From positions 1 to 64,000 of the forward strand of contig JAEWGI010000054.1 of the NCBI GenBank assembly GCA_023388355.1: a DNA stretch of 64,000 nucleotides, written 5' to 3'. Under the pieces are notes generated by a model. It was not told the origin of the DNA. It worked only from the letters and a program-made list of their open reading frames with translations, and ran no database searches. Made by a program: the position numbers and the translations under genes. The DNA comes from Pseudomonadota bacterium (lineage in GTDB: Bacteria > Pseudomonadota > Gammaproteobacteria > Xanthomonadales > Xanthomonadaceae). Shown here in pieces: positions 38,624 through 47,823 of this stretch (position 1 is the stretch's first letter; the number at the start of each line of letters is the position of its first letter).

Positions 38624-38706
38624 CCCAGCCCTCCCCCGCACGCGGGGGAGGGAGCAGTCCCGTCGCGTTGTCAACGAACGAACGTCCCCGCCAATGGTCG
38701 GAGAAC
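38624..38706 (+). repeat. Dispersed ~80-bp two-part repeat, copy C
   Basis: The palindrome CCCTCCCCCGCACGCGGGGG plus AGGGAGCAG is followed by GTTGTCAACGAACGAACGTC and CCCGCcaatggtcgGAGAACC, parallel to copy B. It lies between the GIY-YIG gene and the exported esterase gene. Confidence 0.85.
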
Positions 38707-38765
38707 CTTCCTTTTCCTCCCGGATCCCGCGCGGCGATGGTCCGCCGCGCGGCCCAGGCGACGAC

Positions 38766-39722
38766 CTACTTCGCTGGCGCGAGGTAGCCGTGCATCTTCA
38801 GCCAGCTGACCCAGGCGTCGAACCAGCCGGTGCTGGTGGTGTCCTTCTGGTACATGCCGAAGCCGTGGCCGCCGCGCTCGTAGTAGTGGAACTCCACCGG
38901 GCGGCCGGCCTTCTGCCAGCTCTCGATCAGGCCGAAGCCGACGTTGGAGAACAGGCCGTCGTCGGCGGCCAGGGCCACGAACATCGGCGGCGCGTCGGCC
39001 GGGACCTCGGTGGCGGCGATCGGGCCATAGACGTTCCCGATGAAGGCCGGCTTTGCATCCTCGCCGTGCAGGGCGGTGGTCAAGGTCAGCATCGCGCCGG
39101 CGGAGAAGCCGATCATGCCGATCCGGTCCGGATCCACGTTCCACTCGTCGGCGCGGCTGCGCACCAGGGCGAAGGCGGCGCGCGCGTCTTCCAGCTGCGG
39201 CGCGAGCATCGTGGCGGCGTCGGCCGCGCCCGGGTCGCGCGGCGGGCGCGGGCCGGACAGCATGTCCCGGATCGACCGCGCGAACCCGTCCAGGTCGGCC
39301 GGGGTCTGGTTGAGGCGGTACTTGAGCACGAACGCGGCCACGCCGTGTTCGGCCAGCGCGCGCGCCACGTCCCAGCCCTCGTTCTCCATCGACAGCGAGC
39401 GGAAGCCGCCGCCCGGGGCGACGATGACCGCGGCGCCCGTGGCCCTGGCCGGGTCGGGCAGGAACGGGGTCAGCGTGGCCTCGGTGACGTTGCGCGCGAA
39501 TACGCGCTCGTACTGCCGGTGCCAGGCCTCGCTCGCGGTCGCGCCGGGCAGCGGGCCGGTGCCCAGGGCGATGGCATCGGGCTGTGCCGGGATCTCGATC
39601 GGCACCATGGTGTCGTCCTGCGCAACGGCGGCGGACACCCACAGCAGGCTCGTGGCGGCCAGCAGCAGGCGCCAACGGCGGACGCGGCCGGCGCGGGAGT
39701 GAGGGGCAAGGGTCGGTGTCAT
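38766..39722 (-). CDS. Exported alpha/beta hydrolase (acetyl-xylan-esterase-like)
   Basis: The 318-residue protein has a signal peptide ([20 protein letters not shown], cleavage before QDD). The catalytic triad is visible: Ser in GFSAGAML, Asp in LAADDGLFS and His in GGHGFGMY, with oxyanion [12 protein letters not shown]. It matches secreted BD-FAE/CE-type esterases associated with hemicellulose. It follows the GH3 gene by 61 bp on the same strand, so the two likely cooperate on a decorated oligosaccharide. Confidence 0.88.
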   Translation of the reverse strand: MTPTLAPHSRAGRVRRWRLLLAATSLLWVSAAVAQDDTMVPIEIPAQPDAIALGTGPLPGATASEAWHRQYERVFARNVTEATLTPFLPDPARATGAAVIVAPGGGFRSLSMENEGWDVARALAEHGVAAFVLKYRLNQTPADLDGFARSIRDMLSGPRPPRDPGAADAATMLAPQLEDARAAFALVRSRADEWNVDPDRIGMIGFSAGAMLTLTTALHGEDAKPAFIGNVYGPIAATEVPADAPPMFVALAADDGLFSNVGFGLIESWQKAGRPVEFHYYERGGHGFGMYQKDTTSTGWFDAWVSWLKMHGYLAPAK

Positions 39723-39783
39723 GTCGTTGGGGCTCCAGGTGGGAGGTGGACGGGGAACGCTGGCCGATGCCGGCCGGCGCGGG

Positions 39784-42465
39784 TCATCGCGGCAGCGGCA
39801 GCGCGCGGTCGATGGTGAACGCGGCGGACTGGCCGGGCACGCCGGTCCCCGGCTGGCCCGAGCCGACCGAGACGCGATAGCTGCCCGGCATCACCATCCG
39901 CTGCCCTGCGCCGTCGACCGCGCTCAGGTCGCGCGGGTCGAGTTCGAACACCAGGCCGCGCTGCTCGCCCGGCCGCAGGTGCACGCGCTGGAAACCGCGC
40001 AGCGCCAGGCGCGGCAGGCCCTCGCGCTCCGGGAACTCCAGGTACAGCTGGGCGACCTCGTCGCCGGCACGCTCGCCGGCATTGCGCACCTGCACGCTCA
40101 CGCGCAGCCCGTCCGCAGCGCCGCCGGCGGCCGGCTGCAGCTGCAGCGGCGCATAGTCGAAGCGGGTGTAGCTCAGGCCGTGACCGAACGGATACACGGG
40201 AGTGCCCTCGAAATAGCGGTAGGTGCGCCCGCGCATGTCGTAGTCGCCGAACGGCGGCAGGTCGTCGACCGAGCGGTAGAAGGTCAGCGGCAGGCGGCCG
40301 GCGGGATTGAGGTGGCCGGCGATCGCGTTGGCCACCGCCAGCCCGCCCGACTGGCCCGGATACCAGGCCTCGATGATCGCGTCGGCGTGCTCGCGGGCCC
40401 AGGCCAGGTTGACCTGGCTGCCGTTCATCAGCACCACCACCAGCGGCTTGCCGGTGGCGCGCGCGGCCTCCAGCAGCGCCTGCTGGTCGGCCAGCAGGTC
40501 GAGCGAGGTCTTGTCGCCGCCCTTGAAGCCCGGCACCTCGACCGGCGCCTCCTCGGCCTCCAGGTCGGAGGTCAGGCCGACCACCGCCACCAGCACGTCG
40601 CTGTCGGCGGCGGCCGCGCGCATGTCCGCTTCCGGCGTTTCCGAGACCAGCTTCCACAGCAGGCCGATGCCGGTGAGGACGCGCGCCTCGGTGGTCACCC
40701 TGATCGGATAGCGCTGGCCGGCCTCCAGACGCACCGTCTTCAGCGTCGGCAGGCTGTTCCAGGACGCGCCGCGCAGGTCGACGAAGGGCTGGCCGTCGAA
40801 CTCGAGTTCGCCGTTGAAGCCGCCGATGCCGAGTCGGTAGGTGCCGGTGACGGGAGGCACCAGGAAGCCGGTCCACTCGGCGCGGTGCACGTCGTACACC
40901 TGGGCCAGGTCGAGGCTGCGCGAGTTGACGTCGGGCTCGATCCGGCTCGCCACCGGCTCGCGCTCGAAGCCCACGCGCTCGATCCAGGCGTCGAGCTCGC
41001 CGGCGGCGAAGCGCGCCGGCGGCGGCTGGGTCGCGTTGTAGTAGCGCGCCAGCAGGCCCGGTGTTCCGTCGGGCGCAAGCAGGGCGCTGCCGGGGATCGG
41101 GTCGCCGTCGGTGAAGTGCTCGCCGAACGGCACGTGGTGCACCTGCGCATCCGGCATCGCTTGGCGCAGGCCTTCGAGCACCGACACCGGCGGCGCCGAC
41201 TGCGGCGAGGAATAGTTGCCGCGCAGCACCCGGGTGGCATCGCCCAGCGGGCCGATCACCGCGATCCGCGGCTTGCCGGACAGCGGCAGCACGCCGTTGT
41301 TCTTCAGCAGCACCAGGCTCTTGCCGGCCGCCTCCAGCGCCAGCTCGCCGTGCGCGGCGGTGCCGACGTCATCGGCCGAGACGGTGTCGGTCGACAGCGG
41401 GCGCAGGCCCGGCAGGTCGCCGTTGCGCAGGCGCGCGGCGAACAGGCGCACCAGCGCGCGGTCGACGTCGGCCATGGTGATCAGTCCGCGTGCCAGCGCC
41501 TCGCGGTAGGGCTCGGACAGGCCGTCGGTATCGGTGAGCGTGGCGCCGTTGCACTCGCTGTCCACGCCCGCGCGCAGCGCGGCGGCCACCGCGGCGGCCG
41601 CATCGGGCGCGAACTCGTGGTTGCGGTGGATGTCGCCGACCGCGTCGCAGTCCGACACCACGTAGCCGCGGAAACCCCAGTCGCGGCGCAGGATGTCGTC
41701 CAGCAGCAGCTCGCTGGCGCAGGCGGGCACGCCATCGACGCGGTTGTAGGCGCACATGATCGAACCCGCGCCGCCCTCGACGATCGCGGCGCGGAACGCG
41801 GGCAGGTAGGTGTCCTCGAGGTCGTGGCGGGAGACGTAGACGTTGGCGTGGTGGCGGGTCGATTCCGGCCCGCTGTGCACCGCGTAGTGCTTGGGCGTGG
41901 CGATCACGTCGTAGTGGCCGGGCGTGTCGCCCTGCATGCCGCGCACATAGGCCACGCCCATGCGCGCGGCCAGGAACGGATCCTCGCCGTAGGTTTCCTG
42001 GCCGCGGCCCCAGCGCGGGTCGCGGAAGATGTTGATGTTCGGCGACCAGGTATTGAGGCCGGTGCCGATGCGGCCGGTGCGCCCGGTCTGGCGCGCCAGC
42101 GCGTGCAGGCCGCGCACCTCGGTGCTGATCGCCGCTGCCACGCGCTGCACCAGGTCGGGGTCGAAGGTCGCGCCCAGGCCGATCGGCTCCGGGAAGTTGG
42201 TGGTCGGCAGCGTGCCCATCGCCCCGTGCAGCGATTCGGTCCACCAGTTGTAGCGCGGGATCCCGAGGCGCGGCACCGCTGGCGCGGTGTTGAGCAGTTG
42301 GGCCAGCTTCTCGTCGGTGTCCAGCTGCGCGACCAGCTTCGTCGCCATCGCCTGCGCACGCGCTTCGACCCGGGTCGCGCGATCGTCCGCCTGCACCACC
42401 GTGGCCGGCACCAGCAGCAGCGCGACCCACAGCGCAGCCCGCCAGCTTCCAGTCGGCTGTCCCAT
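39784..42465 (-). CDS. GH3 beta-glucosidase/beta-xylosidase with PA14 insert
   Basis: The 893-residue exported glycosidase has a signal peptide, a GH3 N-terminal barrel (GLNTWSPNINIFRDPRWGRG, DVIATPKHYAVHSGPE), the nucleophile Asp in YVVSDCDAVGDI, a second alpha/beta domain interrupted by a PA14 module (GLLARYYNATQPP, later FTDGDP upstream) and a C-terminal FnIII-like domain (RGFQRVHLRPGEQ). The SDC nucleophile context and NWWTESLHG are typical of the xylosidase-like GH3 subfamily. Start ATG 42465 has GGGAG five to six bases upstream; ATG 42477 is possible. Confidence 0.92.
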   Translation of the reverse strand: MGQPTGSWRAALWVALLLVPATVVQADDRATRVEARAQAMATKLVAQLDTDEKLAQLLNTAPAVPRLGIPRYNWWTESLHGAMGTLPTTNFPEPIGLGATFDPDLVQRVAAAISTEVRGLHALARQTGRTGRIGTGLNTWSPNINIFRDPRWGRGQETYGEDPFLAARMGVAYVRGMQGDTPGHYDVIATPKHYAVHSGPESTRHHANVYVSRHDLEDTYLPAFRAAIVEGGAGSIMCAYNRVDGVPACASELLLDDILRRDWGFRGYVVSDCDAVGDIHRNHEFAPDAAAAVAAALRAGVDSECNGATLTDTDGLSEPYREALARGLITMADVDRALVRLFAARLRNGDLPGLRPLSTDTVSADDVGTAAHGELALEAAGKSLVLLKNNGVLPLSGKPRIAVIGPLGDATRVLRGNYSSPQSAPPVSVLEGLRQAMPDAQVHHVPFGEHFTDGDPIPGSALLAPDGTPGLLARYYNATQPPPARFAAGELDAWIERVGFEREPVASRIEPDVNSRSLDLAQVYDVHRAEWTGFLVPPVTGTYRLGIGGFNGELEFDGQPFVDLRGASWNSLPTLKTVRLEAGQRYPIRVTTEARVLTGIGLLWKLVSETPEADMRAAAADSDVLVAVVGLTSDLEAEEAPVEVPGFKGGDKTSLDLLADQQALLEAARATGKPLVVVLMNGSQVNLAWAREHADAIIEAWYPGQSGGLAVANAIAGHLNPAGRLPLTFYRSVDDLPPFGDYDMRGRTYRYFEGTPVYPFGHGLSYTRFDYAPLQLQPAAGGAADGLRVSVQVRNAGERAGDEVAQLYLEFPEREGLPRLALRGFQRVHLRPGEQRGLVFELDPRDLSAVDGAGQRMVMPGSYRVSVGSGQPGTGVPGQSAAFTIDRALPLPR

Positions 42466-42802
42466 TCCATCTCCCATGGCCCGGTGAACGAGCGCTGGCG
42501 CAAGGCGCCGCGCAACCGCCCTACAGGCTGCACCATGGGCGGCGGTCGCGACCAATCGAATTACCGGCGCACGGCATAACATTTTGGTGATGTGGGCGCA
42601 GGCGCGCGCCCGCGGCGCATGGCGGCAGGAGGGCGTTCCGCTGCGGGCCCTCGCACCGCATGCCCGGCCTGCGCGATCGCCACGGGCGCGGCTTCGACAG
42701 CCGCGGGCCATGCTGCAGCCGAGCGGACCTCAGGCCGGTTCCGGCGGCGCGCTCAGCCGGTGGCGCGCTGTCGCGGCCGCTCCACCACGTCCAGTTGCAC
42801 GG
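42466..42802. other. Intergenic region with no recognised gene
   Basis: This 337-bp stretch upstream of the GH3 gene has A/T-rich islands (TAACATTTTGGTGATG at 42577-42592) amid high GC and probably holds the GH3 promoter and operator. Reading frames through it look like composition artefacts. Confidence 0.5.
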
Positions 42803-42949
42803 TCAGTCCGGCGCGGCGGGCGCGACGGGCGCAGAGTCGTTGGCGGCGTCGAGCCTGCGGAAGCAGCCGTCGACGATGCGGTCGCGGGTCACCGACCATC
42901 CGCCGCGGATGTCGGGGCGCACTTCGATCCGGATCCTGTCCTGGTCCAC
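42803..42949 (-). CDS. Small hypothetical protein (48 aa)
   Basis: GTG 42949 is preceded by AAGGTGG four bases upstream and opens a 48-residue frame reading DQDRIRIEVRPDIRGGWSVT, then DRIVDGCFRRLDAAND. The strand-turn pattern with a central G-G-W and a following F/A-rich segment loosely resembles DUF2188-type small proteins, but this is a weak resemblance. It lies 113 bp after the MFS gene on the same strand. Confidence 0.45.
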   Translation of the reverse strand: MDQDRIRIEVRPDIRGGWSVTRDRIVDGCFRRLDAANDSAPVAPAAPD

Positions 42950-43062
42950 CGTCCACCTTCGCCTGGTTCTGCCGCGCGAAGCGCAGGCCTGGAAGGACGA
43001 TGGCCGGGGCGCGTTGCAGATCGCGGTCCGCCGGATGATAGCCGCGCGGACCGTGGCGTCGG

Positions 43063-44208
43063 TCACATCCGCAGGTGGCGCACCGCGATGCGCGCGCCCA
43101 GCAGGCCCGCCGCCGCCAGTACGCCGGCTACCGTGAGCAGCGAGACCGCCAGGGTCGCGCCCTGGGCGAGGAAGCCGATCAAGGCCGGTCCCGCGAGTAC
43201 GCCGGCATAGCCGAACGTGGTCACCGCCGGGATCGCCAGGTGCACCGGCATGCGTCGCTGCTCGCCGGCCAGCGAGAACATCACCGGCACGATGTTGGCG
43301 CAGCCCACGCCCAGCAGCGCGTGCCCGGCCAGGCTGATGCGCAGGTCGGGCGCGAGCACCACCAGCGCCAGCCCGCAGGCACCCAGCAGGCCACCGGCAA
43401 GCACCGTGGGCGCGCGCCCGGCGCGGGCGATGATGCCGTCGCCAAGCAGCCGGGTGAGCGTCATCGCCACGTTGAAGGCGACGAAGCCCCAGCCGGCCCG
43501 GGCCACGGGCACCGCGCGCGCCTCGTGCAGGTACACCGCGCTCCAGTCGAGCATCGCGCCCTCGGCCAGGAAGCTCACGAAGCACACCGCGCCGATCGCC
43601 ACCACCACCCCGCGCGGCAGCGCGAACACGGTGGCGTCGGCGGGCGCGCGGTCGCGACGCCAGGCGCCGGCCGCCGCCGCACACAGCGCGGCGGCGATCG
43701 CGACCACCGCCAGGGTGGTGGCCAGCGGCGTGCGGCCGCTGCCCAGCAGCAGGGTCGCCAGCAGCGCGCCGACCAGGCTGCCGACGCTGTAGAAGGCGTG
43801 GAAGCCGGACATCATCGGCCGCGCGGCGTCGCGCTCCACGACCACGGCCTGGATGTTCATGGTGCAGTCCATGGCGCCCATCGCGGCGCCAAGCAGCAGC
43901 AGCGCCACGCCCAGCAGCACCGGGTCCGATACCAGCGCCAGCAGCGGCAGGCTCGCCAGCATCAGCCCGGTGCTCGCCAGCATCACCCGCCTGCAGCCCT
44001 GGCGCGCGGCCAGCGCGCCGGCCAGCGGCATCGCCAGCAGCGAGCCCATGCCCAGGCACAGCAGCATCAGGCCCAGGCCCGCCTCGTCCAGGCCCGTGCG
44101 CAGCTTGGCGAAGGGCACCAGCGGCGCCCAGGTGGCGATCACGAAGCCGGGGATGAAGAACGCGGCGCGGGTGGCGTGCTGCTGGGCGCGACGTGGATCG
44201 GCAGCCAA
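43063..44208 (-). CDS. Major facilitator superfamily transporter (YbjJ/FucP-like)
   Basis: The protein of about 381 residues has twelve hydrophobic segments beginning RAAFFIPGFVIATWAPLVPF. It has the MFS loop ALAARQGCRRVMLAS and the YbjJ-type GAMDCTMNIQAVVVE and MSGFHAFYSVGSLVGA. Substrate is probably a sugar or sugar-derived compound given the neighbours, but unproven. TTG 44208 is chosen as start; GTG 44241 lies in frame upstream. A run of eight G residues (44227-44234) sits between these two options. Confidence 0.85.
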   Translation of the reverse strand: MAADPRRAQQHATRAAFFIPGFVIATWAPLVPFAKLRTGLDEAGLGLMLLCLGMGSLLAMPLAGALAARQGCRRVMLASTGLMLASLPLLALVSDPVLLGVALLLLGAAMGAMDCTMNIQAVVVERDAARPMMSGFHAFYSVGSLVGALLATLLLGSGRTPLATTLAVVAIAAALCAAAAGAWRRDRAPADATVFALPRGVVVAIGAVCFVSFLAEGAMLDWSAVYLHEARAVPVARAGWGFVAFNVAMTLTRLLGDGIIARAGRAPTVLAGGLLGACGLALVVLAPDLRISLAGHALLGVGCANIVPVMFSLAGEQRRMPVHLAIPAVTTFGYAGVLAGPALIGFLAQGATLAVSLLTVAGVLAAAGLLGARIAVRHLRM

Positions 44209-44336
44209 GGCGATGCCTGACGGTTTGGGGGGGGCGCACACGATAGCGGTCGCGACGCAGCGCGGCACCGCGCACCTGCACACGGGGTGCGGTTCTGGGG
44301 CACGATGCGGGTTCCACCCATGAGGATCGACGCGCG

Positions 44337-45167
44337 ATGAGGATTCGATACCGGCTGGCCGCGGGGTGCGCGGCATGGGCATTGGCGAGCGCCGCGGCAC
44401 TGGCCCAGCCGGCGGCATTCCCCTGGCCCGACGGCCAGCGCGCGGCGGTGAGCCTGGCCTACGACGACGCCCTGCCCTCGCAGCTGGACAACGCCATCCC
44501 GGCGCTCGACCGGCACGGGCTCAAGGGCACGTTCTACCTCACCCTGGCCGCCGAAGCCGTGCGGACCCGGCTCGACGACTGGCGCGCGGCGGCGCGCGGC
44601 GGACACGAGCTGGGTAACCACAGCCTGTTCCACCAGTGTTCGGCGCGCGGGCCGGGGCGCGAGTGGGTGCGTCCGGAGCATGACCTCGATGCGCTGACCG
44701 TGGCGCAGATGCGCGACCAGGTGGCGCTGGCCAACACCATGCTGCAGGCCATCGACGGCAGCACCGAATTCACCTACACCGCGCCCTGCGGCGACCGCGC
44801 CACCAGCGACGGCGAGTACATCGCGACGGTGGCGTCGCTGTTCCTCGGCGTGAAGCTGGTGGGCGGCGACGTGGTGCCCGACATGTGGACCCTGGACCGC
44901 GCCGCGGTGCCGGTGGCGGTTCCGGTGGACGCGACCGGCGCGCAGCTGATCGCCCTGGTGGAGGAAGCCGGGCGGCGCGGCACCATGGTCAACTTCACCT
45001 TCCACGGCATCGGCGGCGACCACCTTGCGGTCGGCAGCGAGGCGCATGGGGAGCTGCTGGACTTCCTCGCCCGGCACCGCGACCTGTACTGGACCGACAC
45101 CTTCCGCAACCAGATGCGCTGGGTGCGCGACCGGCAGGCGGAGGCCGCCGGCGCCGCGGCGCCCTGA
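44337..45167 (+). CDS. Exported polysaccharide deacetylase (NodB homology)
   Basis: The 276-residue protein has a signal peptide (residues 1-23, ending ASAAALAQ). The CE4/NodB fold is shown by AAVSLAYDDALPSQLDNAIP (metal/catalytic Asp pair), GLKGTFYLTL and GHELGNHSLFH (metal His residues). It ends with VNFTFHGIGGDH. It is likely to act on an acetylated sugar polymer outside the cytoplasmic membrane; substrate is unknown. It is divergent from the MFS gene. Confidence 0.9.
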   Translation: MRIRYRLAAGCAAWALASAAALAQPAAFPWPDGQRAAVSLAYDDALPSQLDNAIPALDRHGLKGTFYLTLAAEAVRTRLDDWRAAARGGHELGNHSLFHQCSARGPGREWVRPEHDLDALTVAQMRDQVALANTMLQAIDGSTEFTYTAPCGDRATSDGEYIATVASLFLGVKLVGGDVVPDMWTLDRAAVPVAVPVDATGAQLIALVEEAGRRGTMVNFTFHGIGGDHLAVGSEAHGELLDFLARHRDLYWTDTFRNQMRWVRDRQAEAAGAAAP

Positions 45168-45203
45168 CCGGCAGGCGCGCGCTGTCCGCGCGCCTGTCCG
45201 GGA

Positions 45204-46001
45204 TCACCGGGCCGGCGGCGGTTCGCGCACGTCCTCCACCAGCCCGCGCCCCGTCGCCGCCCACCACAGCCCGCCGTAGATGTGCGCCAGGTAGTGGGCG
45301 TCGTCGTACGCCGCGGGCGGATGGCCGAGCGCGGTGACGAACACGCGGCCGCCGTCGTAGACGTGGTACCAGGCCACCGGATGGTCGGCGCCCATGCCCT
45401 CGGCGCGCTGGCCGGGCCAGATGCGGGTGGGGTCGTAGCTCGATTCGTCCACGCGCAGCACGGTGCGCAGGCCCTCGACCAGTGGCGGTTCGAACTCGTA
45501 CCACTCGTCGCTCCAGATCCAGCGCTCGGGCAGCGCGAACGCGGCGGGGAAACCGCGGTCCTCCACCCGCACCACCGCGCTCTGCACCATCGGGTGGATG
45601 CGGAAGCGGCGGCCGATCAGCCGCTCGAACCACGGCCAGTCGCCGGGCGGGTTGAAGATCAGCGCGCGATGCACCGCGACCACGCCGCCGCCCGCGCGCA
45701 CGTAGGCCTCCAGCGCCGCACGCTGCGCGCCGGCCAGCGCGTCGCCGGGCGTGTTGAGCAGGACGATGGCGCTGTAGGGCGAGAGGTCGCCGTCGAAGGG
45801 CAAGGTATTCCAGCGCCAGTCCATGTCGAAACCGTGGCGCTGCGCCATGCGCTCGAACTGCGGCCTGGCGACCACCGCGTAGTCGTGGTGGTACTGGTTG
45901 GGGATCGCCACCACCAGCACCCGGAACTGCCCCTGCGCCCAGGCCGGCAGGATCCAGCACCAGAGCAGCAGCGCGCACAGCAGGGTCGTGGTCCGCTTCA
46001 T
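45204..46001 (-). CDS. Exported ThuA-domain protein
   Basis: The 265-residue protein has a signal peptide (LLCALLLWCWILPAWA) followed by a ThuA fold: RVLVVAIPNQYHHDYAVVAR, PYSAIVLLNTPGDAL, GGGVVAVHRALIF and GRVFVTALGHPPAAYDD. ThuA-like proteins have a glutamine-amidotransferase-like fold and accompany sugar catabolic genes; activity is unknown. It converges with the deacetylase gene. Confidence 0.9.
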   Translation of the reverse strand: MKRTTTLLCALLLWCWILPAWAQGQFRVLVVAIPNQYHHDYAVVARPQFERMAQRHGFDMDWRWNTLPFDGDLSPYSAIVLLNTPGDALAGAQRAALEAYVRAGGGVVAVHRALIFNPPGDWPWFERLIGRRFRIHPMVQSAVVRVEDRGFPAAFALPERWIWSDEWYEFEPPLVEGLRTVLRVDESSYDPTRIWPGQRAEGMGADHPVAWYHVYDGGRVFVTALGHPPAAYDDAHYLAHIYGGLWWAATGRGLVEDVREPPPAR

Positions 46002-46066
46002 CGGGCCATGATAAGTGGCAAGATCGGGAACAGGGCCGGCCGACGATGCCGGCGGGGGAGTACGCC

Positions 46067-46789
46067 ATGCGGGCGGGAACGATCGTGCTGTCCATCGTGC
46101 TGCTGGCCCTGCCGGCGCATGCGGGCGGGGCGAAGGGGGTCGAAGCGCTGAAGCCGCTGCACCGCAACGGCGGCGAGGTGGTGATCGAATACGAGCGGGC
46201 GGTGGCCGGCGACGACGCGTTCGCGCGACTGGTGCGCGAGGCGCCGGCGGCGACGGTCGCCGTGTCGTCCGCAGCGGATGCCGCGCCTGCGCCGGCGCAG
46301 GCGGTCGCGGCCGCCTATGCGGCGGCGCTGAAGGCGGTGTTTCCCGGCGCGGCGATGGCCGCGGGCGACGGCCAGCCTGCGCTCTACGTGGCGGAGGTGG
46401 ACGTGTCCCGCGGCGCCGCGACGGTCGAGGTGACCGAGAAGGTCTACGGCCTGCGCCAGACCGGCGTGGGCTGCAGGTCGCAGGCCAATTCGGTGGAATG
46501 CACCGACCGCGGCGGCGTGCCGATCGCGCAGGGCACGCGGTCGGTGCAGCAGCCGGGCGAAGCGGTCGAGGTGACCATCCGCTTCTTCCGCCAGGAGCCG
46601 GCAACCGGCGCGCGCACGGTGGTGTTCGAGGACGCGTACTCGATCCGCTATCCCGAGACCGCCTGCCGCCATGGCCACAGCGCCGCGGCGACGGTGGCCA
46701 AAGCGCTGGCCGCCAATGCGCTGTCGCCCGAGCCGCTGCACATCCGCTTCCACAGCGACTCGCGCCGACTGCGCTGCGGGAAGCCCTGA
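46067..46789 (+). CDS. Exported hypothetical protein
   Basis: The 240-residue protein has a signal peptide (MRAGTIVLSIVLLALPAHA) and four cysteines in the mature part (GVGCRSQANSVEC, ETACRHGH, RLRCGKP), suggesting periplasmic disulfides. No family is recognised. Start ATG 46067 has GGGGGAG six bases upstream; an in-frame ATG at 46046 is less likely. It is divergent from the ThuA gene and converges on the SMP-30-like gene. Confidence 0.7.
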   Translation: MRAGTIVLSIVLLALPAHAGGAKGVEALKPLHRNGGEVVIEYERAVAGDDAFARLVREAPAATVAVSSAADAAPAPAQAVAAAYAAALKAVFPGAAMAAGDGQPALYVAEVDVSRGAATVEVTEKVYGLRQTGVGCRSQANSVECTDRGGVPIAQGTRSVQQPGEAVEVTIRFFRQEPATGARTVVFEDAYSIRYPETACRHGHSAAATVAKALAANALSPEPLHIRFHSDSRRLRCGKP

Positions 46790-46801
46790 GGCGCGCGGCG
46801 A

Positions 46802-47734
46802 CTACCCTCCGGCCGGCGGCGCCCAGCGGTACGCGCGCACCACGTCGTCGAGCAACTGCGGCACCACCAGCAGCTGCGCGTCGATGCGGTAGAGGTGGTC
46901 GGCCGCGCCCTTGCCCGGGCGCAGCAGCAGGCGGCTGTTGCCGGCGGCGTCCACGTGCATCACCTCGCCGCGGGTCCAGTCGGTGACGGTCAGCCCGCCC
47001 GCGCCATCGGGTTCGATGCCGTCGATATGGCCGCTCGGGCCGGGCACGCGCCCGACGCTGCCTTGCGCCAGGTCGATCGCGGACAGGTGGCCCGGCTGCG
47101 CCTGGCCGCCATCGGCGACGGGCACCTCCCAGCTGCCCGTCAGCAGCCGGCCGGCGTCCACGCGCAGGCCGTTGGGGCGGCCAGTCTGGTGCGGGTCGAG
47201 CGTGCGCCAGGGCACGAAGCCGTCGGCGGCGAGCCGGAACACGGTGTCGAGCCGGCGGCTGAAGACGTAGACGTTGCCGTCGGCGTCGGCGGTGACGTCG
47301 TTGAAGCCGCCCGGGCCGCCCTCCGGCCGATGGCGGGCGAGGATCGAGGCTTCGCCCGGGTCGATTTCCACCAGCGCATCGTCGTCGCCCACGTACAGGC
47401 GGTCGTTGGCCAGCGCCAGTCCCTTGGGATTCTCGAGCCCCTCGATCCAGCGCAGGGTCTGCAGGCCGCCGTCCGCATCGAGCACGCTGATGAAGCCGTC
47501 GCCGGGCGTGGCGCCCTCGCCCCAGCTGCCCATGTTGGAGACGTAGTAGCGCTGCACCTGCGGGTCGAACACCACCGACTCGGGCGCGCTGAAGCCGGCG
47601 GCTTCCCAGGCCAGCTCCAGCGTCGGTTCCGTTGCGGACTCCGCCGCGGGTTCGGCTGCGGAAGCGACGAGCGGAAGGCAGGCCAGCAGCAGCGCCGGCA
47701 GGCACCACGTGGCGGGGCGGCGGGGTTGGCGCAT
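46802..47734 (-). CDS. Exported SMP-30/gluconolactonase-like beta-propeller protein
   Basis: The 310-residue protein has an N-terminal signal (WCLPALLLACLPLVASA). The propeller repeats include GFSAPESVVFDPQVQRYYVS, GLENPKGLALANDRLYVGD, GGPGGFNDVTADADGNVYVF and GHIDGIEPDGAGGLTVTDW, giving the Ca2+-binding Glu/Asn/Asp residues of SMP-30-like lactonases. Start ATG 47734 has GGAG six bases upstream. A lipoprotein signal at LLAC is possible but not typical. Lactonase activity is an inference. Confidence 0.82.
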   Translation of the reverse strand: MRQPRRPATWCLPALLLACLPLVASAAEPAAESATEPTLELAWEAAGFSAPESVVFDPQVQRYYVSNMGSWGEGATPGDGFISVLDADGGLQTLRWIEGLENPKGLALANDRLYVGDDDALVEIDPGEASILARHRPEGGPGGFNDVTADADGNVYVFSRRLDTVFRLAADGFVPWRTLDPHQTGRPNGLRVDAGRLLTGSWEVPVADGGQAQPGHLSAIDLAQGSVGRVPGPSGHIDGIEPDGAGGLTVTDWTRGEVMHVDAAGNSRLLLRPGKGAADHLYRIDAQLLVVPQLLDDVVRAYRWAPPAGG

Positions 47735-47823
47735 GCGTGACTCCGGAAGCGGCGGACCAGCCGCCACGATACCGCGCGCCCGGGCATCCACGCGCGCCGA
47801 TCGCGGCGTGGGCGAAATCGCGC

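Noticed and set aside
42753..43210. Several overlapping frames between the GH3 and MFS genes
   Set aside because: They are Arg/Ala/Pro-rich shadows; only the 48-codon frame has a ribosome site and protein-like sequence.
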